Under the pieces are notes generated by a model. The model was not told where the DNA came from and made no database searches. It worked only from the letters and a program-made list of their open reading frames with translations. 64,000 bases of DNA from Halochromatium roseum (GTDB taxonomy: Bacteria > Pseudomonadota > Gammaproteobacteria > Chromatiales > Chromatiaceae). The first letter of the stretch is position 1, and the number at the start of each line of letters is the position of its first letter. This document shows, piece after piece, positions 8,849-19,949 of this stretch. Location of the stretch: positions 1-64,000 of the forward strand of contig NZ_NHSH01000076.1 in NCBI RefSeq assembly GCF_016653315.1. Reading direction: 5' to 3'. The translations under genes were made by a program, and so were the position numbers.

Positions 8849-11335
8849 ATGTCTAAAGAACAGATTACATGCCAGCGATTGCGTCTGCATAACGAGACCG
8901 AAGGTGAGTCGATCCGAGTGCGCGGCCTCGTGCAAGGGGTTGGCTTCCGCCCAACGGTCTGGCGTCTTGCTACCGCTGCTGGTTTATCCGGCGATGTCTG
9001 CAACGACAGCGAGGGCGTGCTGATTCGGCTTTGGGGCAGTAGCGCTGAGATCGATGAGTTCTGTCGCTCCCTGATGGTCGAGTGTCCACCGCTTGGGCGT
9101 ATCGATGGCATCGAACGGCGGCTCTGCGAGGGGCCGGCGCCTGCGGGCTTCAGCATCGTCGAGAGTGGCGCGGGCAGGGTACAGACCGGCGTGGTTGCGG
9201 ATGCGGCGACCTGTGCCGCCTGTGCGGCTGAGATGGCCGACCCCAACGATCGCCGTTATCGCTATCCGTTCATCAACTGTACCCACTGTGGGCCGCGGCT
9301 GAGCATCATTCGTGCGATCCCCTACGATCGCGCCAACACCAGTATGGCTGCGTTTGAGATGTGCCCGGCCTGTGCGGCGGAGTATCGCGATCCGGCTGAT
9401 CGCCGCTTCCATGCCCAACCGAATGCCTGTCCTGTCTGTGGCCCCAAGGTCTGGCTGGCTGACGCCGAAGGAGGTGAGCTGGATGCAGCTGAAGCGGAGG
9501 CTGGCTTAGCGTTTTCTGATCCAGCGCCGCGCGATGCGATCGATGCCGCCAGCCGACTGCTGGCGCGGGGTGCGATCCTTGCCATCAAGGGCATTGGTGG
9601 CTTCCATCTGGCCTGTGACGCGACTCATCCAAGCGCGGTCACTAGGCTGCGCGAGCGTAAGCGGCGGGCCGCCAAGCCCTTCGCGCTGATGGCCAGGGAT
9701 CTCGAGGTCATCCGCCGCTACTGCGCGGTCAGTCCAGCCGAGGCGGAGCTGCTGAACTCGACGGTGGCGCCGATTGTGTTGCTCGATCAGGTCGCTCTCG
9801 ACGGCGATTTGGATCTGGGTTTGGGCAATCTGTCGCCACTGGCCGCTGAGGTTGCGCCAGGGCAGTCGGCGCTGGGCCTGATGCTTCCCTACAGCCCTTT
9901 GCATTGGCTACTGTTGCAGGACTGGGACCGCCCCTTGGTGATGACCAGCGGCAACCTGAGCGATGAGCCGCAATGTATCGACAACGCGGATGCGCTGCAG
10001 CGCCTGGCCGGCATCGCTGATGCCTGGCTGCTCAATGATCGCGAGATCGTCAATCGGGTCGATGATTCGGTGGCGCGGGTGATTCAAGGCCGCACCCGCT
10101 GGCTGCGGCGGGCACGCGGCGCGGCACCAACGCCGCTCAGGCTAGCGTCGGGTTTTGAGGCTGCACCCAAGGTGCTGGCGCTCGGCGGCGAATTGAAGAA
10201 TAGTCTCTGTCTGCTCAGCGATGGCCAGGCGACGTTGTCACAGCATCTCGGTGATCTTGAAGAGGCGCGCACTGCGCGTGAGTTCGAGCGCACGGTCGCG
10301 CTCTATCAAGCGCTGTTTGAGCATCAGCCCGAGATCATCGCTGTCGACAGCCATCCCGATTATCGCTCCTCTGCGCTCGGGCGGCGGCTGGCGTCGGAGA
10401 CGGGCGCACGGCTGGTCGAGGTGCAGCATCATGCCGCGCATCTCGGTGCCGTTTTGGCGGATGCGGACTGGCCGCTTGATGCTGGTCCGGTCCTTGGGGT
10501 GATCTTCGATGGCCTGGGCTATGGCTCTGATCAGACCATCTGGGGCGGCGAATTCCTGCTCGGTGACTATCGACAGTGGCAGCGCGTCGGCCATTTGCGG
10601 CCATTCAGTCTGCCCGGCGGCGAGCGCGCCATCCGTGAGCCTTGGCGCTGCCTTTATGCGCAGCTCGAAAGCGTTTTTGGCTGGCCGCAGTGTCTCGATC
10701 GCTGGGGTGGTTTGGAGCCGATTCAGAGGCTGCAGGTGCGGCCGCTGACGGTGATCGAGGAGATGATTCAGAAGGGATTGAACTCACCGCATACCACCTC
10801 GGCCGGGCGTCTGTTTGATGCCGTCGCGGTGGCGCTCGGGATCTGCGCCGACGGTATCGCTTACGAAGCGCAGGCGGCGATTGAACTCGAGACGCTAGCG
10901 CGTTGCGCGCTGGGCGAGGTCGGCTATGCGTTCGCGATCGATCATCGCGACAGCAGTGATCATAGCGGCGGCGACGACCATCGCGATAACAGTGCCAAGC
11001 GCTGGCAGCTGGACCCGACGCCGATGTGGACGGCGCTGCTCGATGATCTGACAGCGCGGGTGCCGGCCGCAGTGATCGCGGCGCGTTTCCATGCCGGCCT
11101 TGCCGATGCCGTCGCTGAGCTGGCCGCGCAGTTAGCGCAACAGCATGGTGTTGAGGCTGTCGCGCTTTCGGGCGGGGTGTTCCAGAATCGCACCCTCTTC
11201 GAGACCACGCACAAAGCGCTGCGCGAGCGCGGACTGCAGGTGCTGACTCACACGCGGGTGCCAGCCAATGATGGCGGTCTTGCGCTCGGCCAGGCGGTGA
11301 TCGCTGCGGTGGCCTGTTTCGGCTCACGCCGATGA
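8849..11335 (+). CDS. hypF: [NiFe] hydrogenase maturation carbamoyltransferase HypF
   Basis: HypF turns carbamoyl phosphate into a thiocarbamate on HypE, the source of the cyanide ligands of [NiFe] hydrogenase. The 828 residues hold an acylphosphatase domain (about 22-106, VRGLVQGVGFRP), two zinc fingers (Cys122/125 with 144/147, and 172/175 with 194/197), a YrdC-like domain and a Kae1/ASKHA-like domain containing the metal-binding VEVQHHAAHLG. A Ser/Asp/His-rich low-complexity insert of about 20 residues sits near nt 10945-11000. ATG 8849 was chosen over TTG 8840. No other hyp gene is adjacent, so hypF is detached from its usual cluster. It implies at least one [NiFe] hydrogenase elsewhere; hoxEF at 33-35 kb may relate. 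Confidence 0.96.
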   Translation: MSKEQITCQRLRLHNETEGESIRVRGLVQGVGFRPTVWRLATAAGLSGDVCNDSEGVLIRLWGSSAEIDEFCRSLMVECPPLGRIDGIERRLCEGPAPAGFSIVESGAGRVQTGVVADAATCAACAAEMADPNDRRYRYPFINCTHCGPRLSIIRAIPYDRANTSMAAFEMCPACAAEYRDPADRRFHAQPNACPVCGPKVWLADAEGGELDAAEAEAGLAFSDPAPRDAIDAASRLLARGAILAIKGIGGFHLACDATHPSAVTRLRERKRRAAKPFALMARDLEVIRRYCAVSPAEAELLNSTVAPIVLLDQVALDGDLDLGLGNLSPLAAEVAPGQSALGLMLPYSPLHWLLLQDWDRPLVMTSGNLSDEPQCIDNADALQRLAGIADAWLLNDREIVNRVDDSVARVIQGRTRWLRRARGAAPTPLRLASGFEAAPKVLALGGELKNSLCLLSDGQATLSQHLGDLEEARTAREFERTVALYQALFEHQPEIIAVDSHPDYRSSALGRRLASETGARLVEVQHHAAHLGAVLADADWPLDAGPVLGVIFDGLGYGSDQTIWGGEFLLGDYRQWQRVGHLRPFSLPGGERAIREPWRCLYAQLESVFGWPQCLDRWGGLEPIQRLQVRPLTVIEEMIQKGLNSPHTTSAGRLFDAVAVALGICADGIAYEAQAAIELETLARCALGEVGYAFAIDHRDSSDHSGGDDHRDNSAKRWQLDPTPMWTALLDDLTARVPAAVIAARFHAGLADAVAELAAQLAQQHGVEAVALSGGVFQNRTLFETTHKALRERGLQVLTHTRVPANDGGLALGQAVIAAVACFGSRR

Positions 11336-11378
11336 TGGCCTGGTGCTGCTCTAGAAGAGGAGTCGCTTGACCGTCACG

Positions 11379-11440
11379 GTGACGTCGAGTGACGTCGAGT
11401 GATTGTAGACGTTGAGTGATTGTAAGGGTGCGTCGCACCC
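11379..11440 (+). repeat. short tandem repeats and hairpin between hypF and nadB
   Basis: GTGACGTCGA is repeated twice, followed by two GTGATTGTA units separated by GACGTTGA (to about 11425). Next comes a perfect hairpin GGGTGC-GTC-GCACCC (11426-11440). The genes converge here, so the hairpin could help end transcription, but no T-run follows on either strand. Confidence 0.5.
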
Positions 11441-11496
11441 CGGACGACGAACGCTTGTTTCAGGGTAATCAGGGTAATGCTGACCCTTTATCGCCC

Positions 11497-13167
11497 TCAG
11501 GGCAGATCGTTGCAGTGGTCCGCGTTGGCGCCAGGAGCCGCGCCCCAAGCGCCGCCGCGGGGGCGGTAACGGTTCGGGATCAACACCGTTGGGCGCAGCT
11601 GACTTGGGTCTTTCTGGGGGAAGTCCAGCGTGTAATGCAGCCCACGACTCTCGCGTCGGCGCTGCGCGGATTGGACGATGAGATCGGCGACATCGACCAG
11701 ATTGCGTAGCTCGAGCAGGTCGGTTTTGACCCGGAAATGGCTGTAATGCTCGATGATCTCCTGGCGCAGCAGGTCGACCCGGCGCTTGGCGCGCTGCAGG
11801 CGCTTGTTGGTGCGCACGATGCCGACATAGTCCCACATGAAGCGCCGCAGCTCTTCCCAGTTGTGCGAGATTACGATCTCTTCATCGGCTTGAGTGACGC
11901 GGCTTGCATCCCAAGCGGGCACCTCGGGTGGGGCGGTCCAGCCGGTTGCAAGCGCGGCGATGTCCTTGGCCGCTAGCTCGGCGAACACCAGGCACTCCAG
12001 CAGCGAGTTGCTGGCCATGCGATTGGCGCCGTGCAGGCCGGTGTAAGCCGTTTCGCCGATCGCATAGAGCCCTGGCAGATCGGTGCGGGCGCGTGCATCG
12101 ACGAGCAGCCCGCCGCAGGTATAGTGGGCCGCTGGGACCACCGGGATCGGCTCGCGCGTGATGTCGATGCCCAGCTCCAGACAACGCGCATGGATGGTTG
12201 GGAAATGCTCGGTGATGAAGTCGGCCGGGCGGTGCGAGATATCGAGATAGACAAACTTGCTGCCGGTGCGCTTGATCTCGTGGTCGATGGCGCGGGCGAC
12301 GACGTCGCGCGGTGCCAACTCAGCGCGCTCGTCGAAGCGCGGCATGAAGCGGTCGCCGTCGGGCAGCTTGAGTTTCGCACCTTCGCCGCGCAGCGCCTCA
12401 GTTATTAAGAATGACTTGGCCTTGGAGTGATACAGGCAGGTTGGATGAAACTGCATGAACTCCATGTTCGCGACCCGGCAGCCGGCACGCCAGCCCATCG
12501 CGATGCCATCGCCGGTGGCGACGTCGGGGTTGCTGGTGTAGACGTAGACCTTGCTCGCGCCGCCACTGGCGATGACCACGAAGCGGGCCAGGAAGGTATT
12601 GACCTCGTCGGTCATGTTGTCGAGCAGGTAGGCGCCGAGGCAGCGGTTCTCGCTGCCGCCGAGCTTGCGGTCGGTGATCAGGTCGATCGCGGCATGATGT
12701 TCGAACAGCTCGACGTTGCTGCGCGCGCGCACCAGGTCGGTGAGGGTGGTCTCGACGGCGCGGCCGGTCGCATCAGCGGCATGGATGACGCGGCGATGCG
12801 TATGGCCACCTTCACGCGTGAGATGGTAGCCGCTGGAGCCGGTGCCGCTGTCATCGCGGGTGAATTGAACGCCAGCCTCAAGCAGCCAATGGATATTGCC
12901 GGGGCCGCGCTCGACGACGAGTCGCACGATGGATTCATCGCAAAGCCCGTCGCCGGCCTTCAGGGTATCCTGTACGTGGGCGTCGATGGTGTCGGTGGCG
13001 TTGAGCACTGCGGAAATGCCACCTTGGGCGTAGAGGGTATTGCCTTCCTGGAGCTCACGCTTGGAGACCACAGCAACCGAGAGCGCTGATGGCAGACGCA
13101 GCGCGAGGCTGAGGCCTGCGGCACCGCTGCCGATGATCAGGACGTCATGGCGGTAAAGCTTGGGCAT
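11497..13167 (-). CDS. nadB: L-aspartate oxidase
   Basis: Flavoenzyme that oxidises L-aspartate to iminoaspartate, the first step of bacterial NAD synthesis; in anaerobes fumarate is the likely electron acceptor. The 556 residues show the FAD dinucleotide fold at the N-terminus ([16 protein letters not shown]), the substrate segment [50 protein letters not shown] and the helical C-domain ending in [14 protein letters not shown] 13167 fits the family start; a GTG-type extension to 13221 adds unconserved residues. Alone on this strand, convergent with hypF. nadA and nadC are not in the window. Confidence 0.97.
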   Translation of the reverse strand: MPKLYRHDVLIIGSGAAGLSLALRLPSALSVAVVSKRELQEGNTLYAQGGISAVLNATDTIDAHVQDTLKAGDGLCDESIVRLVVERGPGNIHWLLEAGVQFTRDDSGTGSSGYHLTREGGHTHRRVIHAADATGRAVETTLTDLVRARSNVELFEHHAAIDLITDRKLGGSENRCLGAYLLDNMTDEVNTFLARFVVIASGGASKVYVYTSNPDVATGDGIAMGWRAGCRVANMEFMQFHPTCLYHSKAKSFLITEALRGEGAKLKLPDGDRFMPRFDERAELAPRDVVARAIDHEIKRTGSKFVYLDISHRPADFITEHFPTIHARCLELGIDITREPIPVVPAAHYTCGGLLVDARARTDLPGLYAIGETAYTGLHGANRMASNSLLECLVFAELAAKDIAALATGWTAPPEVPAWDASRVTQADEEIVISHNWEELRRFMWDYVGIVRTNKRLQRAKRRVDLLRQEIIEHYSHFRVKTDLLELRNLVDVADLIVQSAQRRRESRGLHYTLDFPQKDPSQLRPTVLIPNRYRPRGGAWGAAPGANADHCNDLP

Positions 13168-13455
13168 GGGTGTCTGGCTTCCTCGCGCGAGCAGAAACGG
13201 ATAATGACGATTGGGTTGCAATCGGGGCTTGCAACAGAGTATGCCGCAGGTGAGCGGTTGCGTCGCCTGCTAGGCGTTGGGTCAATGGCTTTGACCACAG
13301 AGCGGGGGATTCGGTGAGATCCGCTTCTTGAATCTTGTCTAAGTCTATGTGTGGACAAAGATTAGACGATGTCGATGGAAATCGGCACAAAATCGGGCAA
13401 ACACGAAGCTGAAGATTTGTGTTGCGATATATCAAGCTGCGACTTGGTCAGTAGA
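13168..13455. other. intergenic region between nadB and rpoE
   Basis: With the rpoE promoter that follows, this makes a 357-base gene-free stretch between divergent genes. It contains an inverted repeat GTCTAA (13337-13342) and TTAGAC (13362-13367) with a 19-base spacer, which may be a regulatory site. I see no gene or RNA. Confidence 0.4.
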
Positions 13456-13482
13456 GAACTTTCATCGGAGGGGTGGTGTCAA
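13456..13482 (+). promoter_or_regulatory. candidate sigma-E promoter of the rpoE operon
   Basis: GAACTT (13456-13461) and GTCAA (13478-13482) with a 16-base spacer resemble the sigma-E class (GAACTT, about 16 bases, GTC/TCTGA). Its place 43 bases before rpoE fits the autoregulated promoter known for this operon in enteric bacteria and Pseudomonas. Confidence 0.5.
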
Positions 13483-13524
13483 TGCGCCAGGTGAGCAGAA
13501 TCCGACGGGCTCGGGAGCGACCCG

Positions 13525-14103
13525 GTGTCTGAGCGCGAGGTCGATCAGGCGCTCGTCGAGCGGGCGCAGGCTGGAGATCGACGGGCCTTCGATCTGCTGG
13601 TGCTGAAGTACCAACAACGGATCGCCGCGCTTATCGGTCGCTACCTGCGCGATAGCGCCGAGGTCTTGGATGTGACCCAGGAGGCCTTCCTGAAGGCCTA
13701 CCGAGCGCTGCCCGGCTTTCGCGGCGAGTCGGCTTTCTATACCTGGATCTACCGAATTGCGATCAATACGGTAAAGAACTACATGGTCGCTCAGAGCCGG
13801 CGTCCGCCTGGCGATGATGTCGACGCTGAAGTGGCCGAGCAAATGGACATGGGCGCAGCACTGCGCGACTGCTCCACACCCGAACGCGAAGCACTGACCG
13901 ACGAGATTGCGAACACGGTGCAGGATGCCTTGAATGCACTGCCGGACGATCTTCGGGCTGCGATCATGTTCCGAGAGATCGACGGTATGAGCTATGAAGA
14001 GATTGCAACCGCGATGGAGTGTCCAATCGGAACGGTGCGCTCACGGATCTTCCGTGCCCGTGAAGCGATCGACAAACGGCTCCGGCCATTGCTCGAGGGA
14101 TGA
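13525..14103 (+). CDS. rpoE: RNA polymerase sigma factor RpoE (sigma-E/AlgU)
   Basis: ECF sigma factor for envelope stress. The 192 residues match RpoE in length and content: region 2 (AFDLLVLKYQQRIAALIGRY, DVTQEAFLKAYRALPGFRG, FYTWIYRIAINT), the linker with SRRPPGDDVDAE, and region 4 with the helix-turn-helix MSYEEIATAMECPIGTVRSRIFRAREAI. Start is GTG 13525 after GGGAG; the E. coli protein also begins MSEQ-like. It is followed by rseA, rseB, rseC and mucD, the full control module: held by RseA at the membrane and released by proteolysis. A candidate sigma-E promoter lies upstream. Confidence 0.97.
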   Translation: MSEREVDQALVERAQAGDRRAFDLLVLKYQQRIAALIGRYLRDSAEVLDVTQEAFLKAYRALPGFRGESAFYTWIYRIAINTVKNYMVAQSRRPPGDDVDAEVAEQMDMGAALRDCSTPEREALTDEIANTVQDALNALPDDLRAAIMFREIDGMSYEEIATAMECPIGTVRSRIFRAREAIDKRLRPLLEG

Positions 14104-14168
14104 GCAGAGCAGTATCTGCCCGCAGGTCGAATCCGTATCATGAACGACTGACGAGTGAAGGCGACAGC

Positions 14169-14762
14169 ATGACCACACCCACTTCGGATCAACGGTACCT
14201 GGCGGCAATGATCGATGGAGAGCCTGGTCCCGGCGGCGGATTCGAGGCTGCGATCGATGCCGTCGAGCGAGATGCAGCGCTGCGCGCCCGCTTTGAGCGC
14301 GGCATCCTCATCGGTCAGCTGTTGCGAGCAGAGCCTGCGATGCCGGCGGCACGGGCCGTGAGCGCTAGGGTTGCGGCTGCGCTTGCCTCCGAACCGGTGG
14401 TGATGCGGCCGAGCAAGCGCCAAGCATCCCGTCGATCGTCGTCGATCAACCGCTCGGCTGTTGGGCTCGCGATCGCCGCTAGCCTGGTCGCGGTAGCCAT
14501 CATGATCGGTCCGGGATTGATGACAGGCAGCGGCTTTGGGCCAAGTCTGGAGTCATCGCCCATCGCACAGTCTGACCCAGCTGCGGTTCAAGAGTATGCG
14601 GCGCTGACTGAGCCCATGGTCGAGCGCTGGGCCTTGGATGAGCCCGTCAGCTCAACCGCCTTGGATGCCTTGCTGGTCGACCATCGCGAGCGTGCGTCAG
14701 CATCGGGGCTGACCGGCTTTATCCCCTATGCTGCTGTGGTTGGTCCCAGTGGTGTTCGTTGA
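14169..14762 (+). CDS. rseA: anti-sigma-E factor RseA (MucA-like)
   Basis: Inner-membrane anti-sigma factor that holds RpoE at the membrane. The cytoplasmic N-domain (about 1-85) has the family pattern (RYLAAMIDGEPG, ARFERGILIGQLLRAE). A basic stretch, RKRQASRRSSS-like, precedes one transmembrane helix (VGLAIAASLVAVAIMIGPGL), and a periplasmic tail follows. I chose ATG 14169 after GAAGG; an alternative ATG at 14100 overlaps the rpoE stop as ATGA and would add 23 unconserved residues. Product is 197 or 220 residues. The C-terminal end falls just before rseB, so the four regulators are one transcript. Confidence 0.85.
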   Translation: MTTPTSDQRYLAAMIDGEPGPGGGFEAAIDAVERDAALRARFERGILIGQLLRAEPAMPAARAVSARVAAALASEPVVMRPSKRQASRRSSSINRSAVGLAIAASLVAVAIMIGPGLMTGSGFGPSLESSPIAQSDPAAVQEYAALTEPMVERWALDEPVSSTALDALLVDHRERASASGLTGFIPYAAVVGPSGVR

Positions 14763-14766
14763 TGCA

Positions 14767-15831
14767 ATGTCGCTGCACAGGCTGCTGCATCAGATGAAAC
14801 TCGTCGCTGCGCTCGGCAGTCGTTTGAGTGTGCTGCTTATCAGTTTGCTGCTCGGTTTTCTGCTGCCATGGGTGAGCGCGGCGAACGATGCTGAGCAGGC
14901 TCCGGAGGCCGGGCCTGCTCCGATTGCGTTGCTTGGGCAGATGTCTAAAGCCCTCTCCGAGCTCGAATACGAGGGTACCCTGGTCTATCTCAACGGCCAT
15001 GAGCTCTCGACGCTGCGGATTGCGCACCGGATCAACGGTGGCCAAGCGCATGAGAGCCTGCTAGCCCTCAGCGGGCCGGTGCGTGCGGTTGCTCGCAGCC
15101 GACAGACCGTGACCTGCGTGTTGCCCGATGCGCGCGCAATCTCGGTGCCGCGGCATTCGGCCCACGCCGCGACCTTGCACTCCGGTACGCTCGATGCGGA
15201 GCGATTGCGGCCACATTATCTGATTCATCATCTCGGCCAGTCGCGGGTTGCCGGGCGCGATACCCTGGTCGTTGGTATCATTCCGAAGGATGACCTGCGC
15301 TACGGTTATCGGTTCTTTGTTGACAAGGACACCGGGCTGCCGCTGAAGACCGACCTGATGGACAGCTCAGCAACGCCGATCGAGCAGGTCATGTTCACCG
15401 AGATCGAGTTCCTGGGCCGAGCGTCTGCTGATGCGATGGCCGCAAACGCGGCCCCACTGCAGCCGCTCGAGGCCGCGGTCTCGGTCAACTCCGGTCTCGC
15501 GCACTCGGCGCCGGCCTCAGCGCCGATCGATCTGGCGCCCTGGTCGTTTTCTGAATTGCCGGCGGGCTATGCCGTGGTGGCCGGTGACCCCCCGGCAACC
15601 GATACCAAAGGGACTAAAGGACAGCGCCGCTGGTTCATGGTAAGCGATGGCCTCTCTGTGGTTTCGGTCTATATCGAGCCTGATCAGGGATACGGACTCG
15701 CCGGACACAAGCGCATCGGTGCGATGAATGCTGCCGGGCGCTCACTCAACGGATATCAGATCACCGCAGTTGGCGAGGCGCCGCTGCAGACAGTTCAAGC
15801 CATCGCTGCTGCGGTGAGGACTCAACCATGA
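14767..15831 (+). CDS. rseB: sigma-E regulatory protein RseB (MucB)
   Basis: Periplasmic protein that shields RseA from DegS and senses envelope lipids or LPS. A hydrophobic signal sequence (SVLLISLLLGFLLPWVSA) precedes an LolA-like domain (MSKALSELEYEGTLVYLNG, then LHSGTLDAERLRPHY, GRDTLVVGIIPKDDLRYGYRFFVD, LPLKTDLMD) and a C-terminal domain around WSFSELPAGYAVV. Start is uncertain: ATG 14767 (354 residues) or ATG 14794, which places the signal peptide right at the N-terminus. Neither has a strong Shine-Dalgarno; coupling to rseA is likely. Confidence 0.9.
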   Translation: MSLHRLLHQMKLVAALGSRLSVLLISLLLGFLLPWVSAANDAEQAPEAGPAPIALLGQMSKALSELEYEGTLVYLNGHELSTLRIAHRINGGQAHESLLALSGPVRAVARSRQTVTCVLPDARAISVPRHSAHAATLHSGTLDAERLRPHYLIHHLGQSRVAGRDTLVVGIIPKDDLRYGYRFFVDKDTGLPLKTDLMDSSATPIEQVMFTEIEFLGRASADAMAANAAPLQPLEAAVSVNSGLAHSAPASAPIDLAPWSFSELPAGYAVVAGDPPATDTKGTKGQRRWFMVSDGLSVVSVYIEPDQGYGLAGHKRIGAMNAAGRSLNGYQITAVGEAPLQTVQAIAAAVRTQP

Positions 15832-15841
15832 TGGAAGAACC

Positions 15842-16318
15842 ATGATTGAAGAACAGGGTATCGTCATCGCGAGCGAGGCTGGAATTGCTGAGGTCGAGAT
15901 CGTTCGCCGTTCGACCTGTGGCGCTTGTAGCGCGCGTTCCGGTTGTGGTGTCTCACTCCTGGATCGGGTGCTTGGCCGGCGGCCGCAGCGCCTGCTGTTG
16001 GTTGACAAACTTAGGGTCCGCCCAGGCGATGAGGTGATTGTCGGCATCCCCGAGGGGGCCTTGCTGAAGGCCGCGGTGGTTGCCTACATGGTTCCGCTGT
16101 TCGGTCTCTTGGCGGGAGCAATCCTCGGCGATTTACCGCGGCTAGACGGCGCCATGGATCAGGGGCTGCCGTTATTGACCGGTGCGCTCGGATTTGGCGC
16201 CGGGCTGCTTGTGACCCATCTCTACAGTCGCCGGCTGGCGGTCGATCCACGCTGGCGGGCCGTGCTGCTGCGTCGCGCAACCCATGGCCTCAGCGTCGGC
16301 CTTCCTAGCACGCACTGA
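15842..16318 (+). CDS. rseC: SoxR-reducing/RseC family protein
   Basis: Integral membrane protein encoded after rseB in sigma-E operons, with a positive role in sigma-E activity and, in E. coli, in electron transfer towards SoxR. The 158 residues have an N-terminal cytoplasmic part with a cysteine cluster (CGACSARSGCG, near residues 26-36), likely to bind an Fe-S cluster, and two membrane helices (AAVVAYMVPLFGLLAGAIL and LPLLTGALGFGAGLLVTHL). The ATG lies ten bases after rseB. Confidence 0.92.
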   Translation: MIEEQGIVIASEAGIAEVEIVRRSTCGACSARSGCGVSLLDRVLGRRPQRLLLVDKLRVRPGDEVIVGIPEGALLKAAVVAYMVPLFGLLAGAILGDLPRLDGAMDQGLPLLTGALGFGAGLLVTHLYSRRLAVDPRWRAVLLRRATHGLSVGLPSTH

Positions 16319-16453
16319 CCGGTTCTCCCGTCGGTTGGTTCAAGATCCTGTCACAGTGCAGTCGACGCGGTCGGCTTCTGTTATCGTTACCGGTTGTCGC
16401 TGCCGGCGCCTGCCGGTTTCGGGTGCGTTGGTCACCACTAGCTCGGGATATTC

Positions 16454-17932
16454 ATGCGTCATCGGTATCAGCCTCTGCTCGTTTTCATCGCGGTCGGTCT
16501 GCTTGGGCTCGCGCAGATGGCGTCCAGCCTCGCGGCGAGTCCTGCTGCGCCGGTTCCGGCGGCTGATTCGACTGGCCCTGGCATTGTTGCCGCGCTGCCG
16601 AACTTCATTCCGCTGGTCAAGCGCTATGGTCCGTCGGTGGTCAATATCAGCAGCAAGCAGGGCTACGGCTCGGGGCCGCAGCAGTTCGAGCCGGAGGAGG
16701 GCTTGCCGGAAGATAGCCCGCTCTACGACTTTTTTCGCCGCTTCTTCGATGAGGATGGACCCTTACCGGATGATGGCGATCAAGGCCGCTCACTGGGCTC
16801 GGGTTTCATCCTCAGCCCGGACGGCTACATCCTGACCAATGCCCATGTGGTCGAGGCCGCTGACGAGATCATCGTGCGCATGAGCGATCGGCGCGAGTTT
16901 GTCGCGCAGTTGGTTGGCGCCGACGAGCGCAGCGACATCGCGCTCTTGAAGATCGATGCCACCGATCTGCCAGCAGTCGAGCTTGGCCTCTCTAAGACGG
17001 TCGAGGTGGGCGAATGGGTGCTTGCGATTGGCTCGCCGTTCGGCTTTGAGCACTCGGCGACGGCGGGCATCGTCAGCGCCAAGGGGCGCTCGCTGCCGTC
17101 CGAGAACTATGTGCCCTTTATCCAGACCGATGTGGCGATCAACCCCGGCAATTCGGGCGGCCCGCTATTCGATCTCGAGGGGCGTGTGGTTGGCGTTAAC
17201 TCTCAGATCTATAGCCGCACTGGCGGCTTCATGGGGCTCTCGTTCGCGATTCCGATCGATGTTGCGATCGATGTCGTCGACCAGCTCAAGGACAAGGGCC
17301 GGGTCAGTCGCGGCTGGCTCGGGGTCTTGATCCAAGACGTCACGCGGGATCTCGCCGAGCCCTTTGGTCTGCCGCATCCAGTCGGCGCCCTCGTCTCACA
17401 GGTGTTGCCGGACAGTCCGGCGGAGAAGGCCGGGCTACGCGCCGGGGATATCATCTTGACCTTCGATGGGCTCGACGTTCCGACCTCGAGTAGCCTACCG
17501 CCGCTGGTTGGTGTGACCAAGGTCGACGTCACGGTCCAGGTCGAGTTGTTGCGCAACGGCGAGCGTCACGAGGTGGCCGTCACATTGGCTGAACTGCCAG
17601 AGGACGAGACGGCATTGATCCCGCAGGGTCATCCGGCCGCGCCGGCGGCGAACCGCTTGGGCCTGGTGATGAAGGAAGTTCCAGAGGATCAGCGCGAGCT
17701 GCTCGGTCTTGATCACCCAGGCGTGCTGGTTGACCGCGTCGAGACTGGCCCCGCTGAGCGTGCGGGTTTGCGTGCGGGTGATCTGATCCTGAGCTTCAGC
17801 AACGAGCAGGTGCAAGGCTTGGCGCACTTTGATCGGCTGGTCGAGGCTGCCCCGGCTGGCGCGTCGGTCGCGGTGCTGGTCCAGCGTGGCGATGGACGCA
17901 TGTTCTACGCCATGCGGCTGCCACCAGAGTAG
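16454..17932 (+). CDS. mucD: periplasmic serine endoprotease MucD/DegP
   Basis: HtrA-family protease that degrades misfolded periplasmic proteins and damps the sigma-E response. A signal peptide (about 1-28) leads into the trypsin-like domain with His131 (LTNAHVV), Asp161 (SDIALLKI) and Ser234 (NPGNSGGPLF). Two PDZ domains follow, at about 290-380 (SRGWLGVLIQDV, GLRAGDIILTFDG) and 400-490 (GVLVDRVETGPAERAG). The 492-residue length is typical of MucD. It lies 135 bases after rseC, as in Pseudomonas algU-mucABCD. Confidence 0.96.
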   Translation: MRHRYQPLLVFIAVGLLGLAQMASSLAASPAAPVPAADSTGPGIVAALPNFIPLVKRYGPSVVNISSKQGYGSGPQQFEPEEGLPEDSPLYDFFRRFFDEDGPLPDDGDQGRSLGSGFILSPDGYILTNAHVVEAADEIIVRMSDRREFVAQLVGADERSDIALLKIDATDLPAVELGLSKTVEVGEWVLAIGSPFGFEHSATAGIVSAKGRSLPSENYVPFIQTDVAINPGNSGGPLFDLEGRVVGVNSQIYSRTGGFMGLSFAIPIDVAIDVVDQLKDKGRVSRGWLGVLIQDVTRDLAEPFGLPHPVGALVSQVLPDSPAEKAGLRAGDIILTFDGLDVPTSSSLPPLVGVTKVDVTVQVELLRNGERHEVAVTLAELPEDETALIPQGHPAAPAANRLGLVMKEVPEDQRELLGLDHPGVLVDRVETGPAERAGLRAGDLILSFSNEQVQGLAHFDRLVEAAPAGASVAVLVQRGDGRMFYAMRLPPE

Positions 17933-18042
17933 TTGAACCCCCTCTGAGCGTTCTCTGAACCCTATTCATAACCCTTTTCGGACTCTTTCTGGACTCTCTT
18001 CTCAACTTGACGTTCAGTTACTTTTAAGGATTTCGCTTGCCG

Positions 18043-19848
<1,806 letters not shown>

Positions 19849-19949
19849 CGGTTTTCCCGCGCCATCACATTTTTCCTACCGCCACTGATCGCCGCTCGAG
19901 TGCTCGGCGTTCGGATCGTCGTCATAGGATCAGGAGACGCACCCGCGCC

